From positions 1-15,097 of the forward strand of contig DAOTVD010000044.1 of the NCBI GenBank assembly GCA_034437075.1: a DNA stretch of 15,097 nucleotides, read 5' to 3'. The notes beneath the pieces were generated by a model. The model had not been told where the DNA came from. It ran no database searches and saw only the letters and a program-made list of their open reading frames with translations. A program made the position numbers and the translations under genes. The DNA is from DAOTVD01 sp034437075 (GTDB lineage: Bacteria > Chloroflexota > Anaerolineae > Aggregatilineales > J027). Shown here piece after piece: positions 14,886-15,097 of this stretch (within the stretch, counting starts at the first letter, position 1; every line of letters begins with the position of its first letter).

Positions 14886-15097
14886 TCAACTGAAACGGCG
14901 ACCTTGGGCTAGGCGAGTTGCGAACACGGCATCCAAGCTGGCAGCGTCGGTTACGCTGATGGGGTCGAGCCTGATATGCGTCCAGCGGTCGGTGATCTGG
15001 CGTTGCATCACGTCCAGCATTTGCGGGGGGCTGATGATGCTGATGGCCAACGAGGACGAATCGGGCAAAAAGTTGATGAATTCCAGGTAGGTCATCA
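14886..15097 (-). CDS. C-terminal part of an unrecognised protein (5' end at or beyond the window edge)
   Basis: An open frame runs from the right edge to a TGA at 14886-14888. An in-frame ATG at 15093-15095 would give 69 residues, but the window ends two bases later, so it cannot be told whether this is the start or an internal Met. The visible part includes MTYLEFINFLPDSSSLAIS and a helix-like DVMQRQITDRW. There is no cysteine, signal peptide or membrane segment, and I recognise no family. It is codirectional with the DsbA-like gene, 95 bp upstream of it. Confidence 0.5.
   Translation of the reverse strand, partial: MTYLEFINFLPDSSSLAISIISPPQMLDVMQRQITDRWTHIRLDPISVTDAASLDAVFATRLAQGRRFS

Noticed and set aside
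1..15097. tRNA or rRNA genes, CRISPR arrays, insertion sequences, phage or toxin-antitoxin genes
   Set aside because: No cloverleaf, direct-repeat array, transposase motif or paired small gene was seen on either strand; intergenic gaps are all under about 270 bp.

Overview
The window reads as an ordinary bacterial chromosome segment, about 55-60 % GC by eye and densely coded, with no mobile elements, RNA genes or CRISPR. The gene set suggests a Chloroflexota (Anaerolineae-like) bacterium: a Thr/Pro-linker lipoprotein with tandem DUF4397 repeats, a fused ADP-forming acyl-CoA synthetase followed by a P-loop/DRTGG protein, a compact SufU-type scaffold, a CHAD protein and an FhaA-like FHA protein. 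That assignment is inference from gene content, not from a marker gene.

Layout. Positions 1-1770 (minus) hold the N-terminal 590 residues of a secreted lipoprotein, cut by the left edge. A class-I-like polyphosphate kinase 2 follows (minus, 1849-2718). A 263-bp divergent promoter region (2719-2981) separates it from a plus-strand metabolic cluster: ADP-forming acetate-CoA ligase (2982-5135), a BioD-like P-loop plus DRTGG protein (5159-6235) and enolase (6274-7569), closed by a strong GC hairpin. Next comes an Fe-S sulfur-mobilisation cluster: sufE (7642-8088), a promoter with a perfect inverted repeat, sufS (8205-9434), a cysteine-free STAS/SpoIIAA-like protein (9481-9906) and a compact sufU-like scaffold (9932-10324). 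The SufU-like gene overlaps the start of a CHAD gene, and an FHA gene follows. This run ends at an intrinsic terminator built over the stop codon at 12083-12085.

From 12088 rightwards everything is on the minus strand. Reading in the direction of transcription (right to left) there is the 3' end of an unknown gene (14886-15097), a membrane-anchored DsbA-like thioredoxin-fold protein with its own terminator, a sugar phosphate isomerase/epimerase-like TIM barrel, and a class I SAM methyltransferase coupled to it through a TAATG overlap.

Together the genes serve ATP-yielding acetate formation downstream of glycolysis, polyphosphate chemistry (PPK2, CHAD), cysteine-derived sulfur delivery for Fe-S clusters, and extracytoplasmic thiol chemistry. 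I see no obvious defence, biosynthetic or otherwise novel multi-gene system. The least understood parts are the P-loop/DRTGG partner of the acetate-CoA ligase and the cysteine-free protein inside the suf cluster.
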